This document shows, in pieces, positions 61,401-64,000 of a stretch of 64,000 nucleotides of DNA. Below the pieces are notes generated by a model, which was not told the origin of the DNA, made no database searches, and worked only from the letters and a program-made list of their open reading frames with translations. This DNA is from Formicarius rufipectus (Eukaryota > Chordata > Aves > Passeriformes > Formicariidae): the NCBI GenBank assembly GCA_013399695.1, contig VXAU01000760.1, forward strand, positions 2,435,366 to 2,499,365, given 5' to 3'. Numbering within the stretch: the stretch's first letter is position 1; the number at the start of each line of letters is the position of its first letter. Both the position numbers and the translations under genes were made by a program.

Positions 61401-64000
61401 CCTTCATAATAACAGCAGCACGATAATTTGAGAACTTGCACAGAAATAGAAAAATAAAATCTGGTAGACAGAGGCCAACAGAGGATAATTGTTTTCCCCT
61501 CCAGCTTACTTCAAGGAGGGAAAGGAATACACACGTAATAAATCACTAACAGATTTACAGATAATCAATACCCCTGTGTTCTGACAATAACCTCTCTCTG
61601 GGGGATTTTTGCACTACATCATGCAAACACCATGACTGGATGCACAGATCAGCAGTGACTGGAAGATTAACACTAACACCAAAATGATTGCAGTAGAAAA
61701 AAATTCAGAGCTACAACAGGAAATTAAATCCACATATATAATATAAAAAGCCACCAAAAAGGTCCACTCAGAGGCTACAAACACTTTCAAAACAAAAGTA
61801 GTGTCAAAGTAAGAAGTACTTATTTCAAGAAAGACTCTTCACATACAAAATGTAAGAAACACACAATCTATACTCAAACTACATGTAGTCTAAGAAATTA
61901 AGGTTATGAATTTTTTATTATATGTCTGTCCAATCTTATGATATTCACATGTATAAGTTACTGTTTTCATTTACGTTTATTAACACTAATATTAAACAAA
62001 AATTGGCATTTCCACAAATTTATCTCATCCATAATCATAAATAAAGTTATCTGCACACATTTTGCATAGTATTATACTTTATTTAAACTACAAGCAAGGC
62101 AGTTTCAGCCCTCAAACACTAATGTTATGCACAGCTAATTAAATAATTCAGGCCACTCCACTAAAACAGCATCCAAATGCATTTATTACAGTTCTGTCCT
62201 CCATGCTGTACTCAGGTATTAAATGTATTTTCTTCCTTCCCTAAAAGATGAAAAAGACAATATAGGGGTTCTTTTAATAAAAGTCATCTAACAGTATTTA
62301 CTTATCCTGAGATGCTAGTACTGGCACCTTCACAAAAGAGACAGCAGTGATTTAAAAATTCTACTAGCTTTAACTGGCCTTCAGAAAAATAAAATAACCT
62401 TATGATTAAAAGCACTTTTGGCCATGCCATAGTTTTCTACTACAATATTTTCCTACTCTATGTTTACACAAAACCTGACTCAGAATGAAAAATATGAGCT
62501 TACTTCTCTCTAGTGCTGCTTTTCCACTTATACAGCTACTAGAAATCAAAGATAAGATCCAGTGATCATATGCACAAGGTCAGGAACCTATTTTAGACTG
62601 CTACACTAGCACTGAGAGTTTTATGAATGGACTCAATCAAAGTATCTTAAGAAAAATCTGTCGCAGTCTATCACAAAATGTTTTCACCACATACAGAGAG
62701 ACTATCTGACACTGCACATCAGTCATGGTGATGAAAATTTAAAAGCAACTGCACTAAGACTACCTGCCCTACAGATCAAAGCCAAAGGCTTTATAGTACC
62801 TGTTTGAAATTGTGAAAAATGGGGTCACTTATGCTGTATATACCTGCCCAGAACAGATTAAAAGAAAAATTTTAAGAACTTGTAGAGAAGTGTTACATAG
62901 TATTTCTTATTATAACTATTCATGTAGAATATCAAAAATTCATCAGTTTACTGCAACTCTCAAAGTTCTTTTATACAATGCTACCAGAGAAACACAGTAA
63001 TTCCTGTTCAATAATGCATTACTACACAACACAAGAGTGAGGGGATGGAGAGGCCTAACAAAGCCACTTGAAAAAAACTCAGATTAAATTAGCCAGTATA
63101 AACATCCTAACAGAACGTTGGTGGCATTAACTTTATACTCCTGCACAAAAATCAAGCAAATTTCAAAGGCAAGACTCATAAATGGCAGTACTCTCTCCAG
63201 TGCCATGCAGAGACACTTGTTCAAAACCCTAGACCAACAGGAATGCTGACTGCTCAGAACTTAAGACCCAGTTGACTAAAGAAAATCAAGAAAAATTGCT
63301 ACTGAAACCTGAACATCTACAGAGCTCAGGAATGCTACCGAGATTAGATTAGACAAAAACTAGAAGATAATATGCACAGTGTGTTACAAAAAACCCCAAC
63401 CAAACAAAAAACAACCTACAGCTACTAAGAGACTACCTTGGAATTAGTGCTATCACCCTCTTACAAGCTGTAAATTTATTAGGACATTCAGGTTGCTCAT
63501 TAAATAATTAAAAAAAATAATTGTGAAAACTGGAAGGACAAGATTAACTGTCCAGTGAACAGCAAGTATTTCTCTATTTTTCTTAATCTGCACCAAAACA
63601 CACTTTCCTCCTTTGAATAAACTAAACAGTGTTTTAGTTTTTTTGTTTATTTTATTTGTAGGGTATAAGCCTACTACAGTTTTAATTATGACTACTAACC
63701 TACCATTATTGTGAACACTACATGAGTTAATAGCTAAGATGCTCTTAGAAATATGTTTGAGAATATAAAGCCATCAAGATTTACCAGCCAACCACGGAAA
63801 CATGGAGTTAACTAAGTGATCTTGCAGCACTCAGTGGGTTCACATTATTTTCTTCAGAGCTGAAAAAGCCTGCAGTAAACCACCCCCCAGTTCCACCCTG
63901 GTCCCACCCTCCTTGCCTCTCCACTCCCTCACCAGCACAGCATGCAGGCTCGAGGGACTATAAGCCAAAGCAGAAATACACGTACTGCTTACATAACTCC

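Noticed and set aside
63870..63960. C-rich terminal segment as CUL3 exon 1 or promoter
   Set aside because: Few CpG, no frame ending in the expected exon 1 residues and no convincing donor, so exon 1 is placed outside the window.

Overview
This is a vertebrate nuclear window, almost certainly from a bird. Genes are split into short exons by GT-AG introns. The recognisable interspersed repeats are mostly avian-type CR1 LINE fragments (about 788-905, 7066-7412, 47344-47402 and 53706-54392), and repeat density is low. I cannot name the species from sequence alone.

Two protein genes are present, both on the minus strand and head to tail. At the left edge is one large coding exon of FAM124B (1740-2468), which starts at its ATG; the rest of that gene lies left of base 1. 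From about 13.6 kb to the right edge lies CUL3 (cullin-3): 15 coding exons between 14520 and 50044, equal to human exons 2-16. They total 2241 nt, or 746 codons plus a stop. Adding the 22 codons of human exon 1 gives the canonical 768 residues. Every exon phase closes, all introns are GT-AG, and I see no frameshift. Exon 1 and the CpG-island promoter lie beyond base 64000, so 50045-64000 is intron 1. The FAM124B-CUL3 tandem order matches the human 2q36 arrangement as I recall it.

Layout: 1-1739 FAM124B intron; 1740-2479 FAM124B exon; about 2.5-13.5 kb FAM124B upstream and intergenic sequence; about 13.5-14.5 kb CUL3 3' UTR; 14.5-50.0 kb CUL3 exons 16 to 2; 50-64 kb CUL3 intron 1. A 12-base run of N at 22680-22691 is an assembly gap in intron 12.

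The most unusual object is a 338-bp insertion in CUL3 intron 1 (58138-58475) with perfect 12-bp target-site duplications. On the minus strand it ends in an (ATG)4 tail. It keeps many CpGs and is packed with hairpins, including two adjacent 67-bp repeats whose stems stay paired despite different bases. It looks like a young non-LTR retroposon, probably RTE-type or a SINE mobilised by one, and it is not CR1. A second point of interest is a CpG-rich patch in intron 10 with a strong CTCF-type motif (26210-26228).

CUL3 is the scaffold of the BTB-protein/RBX1 ubiquitin ligases. FAM124B is a poorly characterised protein. Nothing in the sequence links the two beyond being neighbours.
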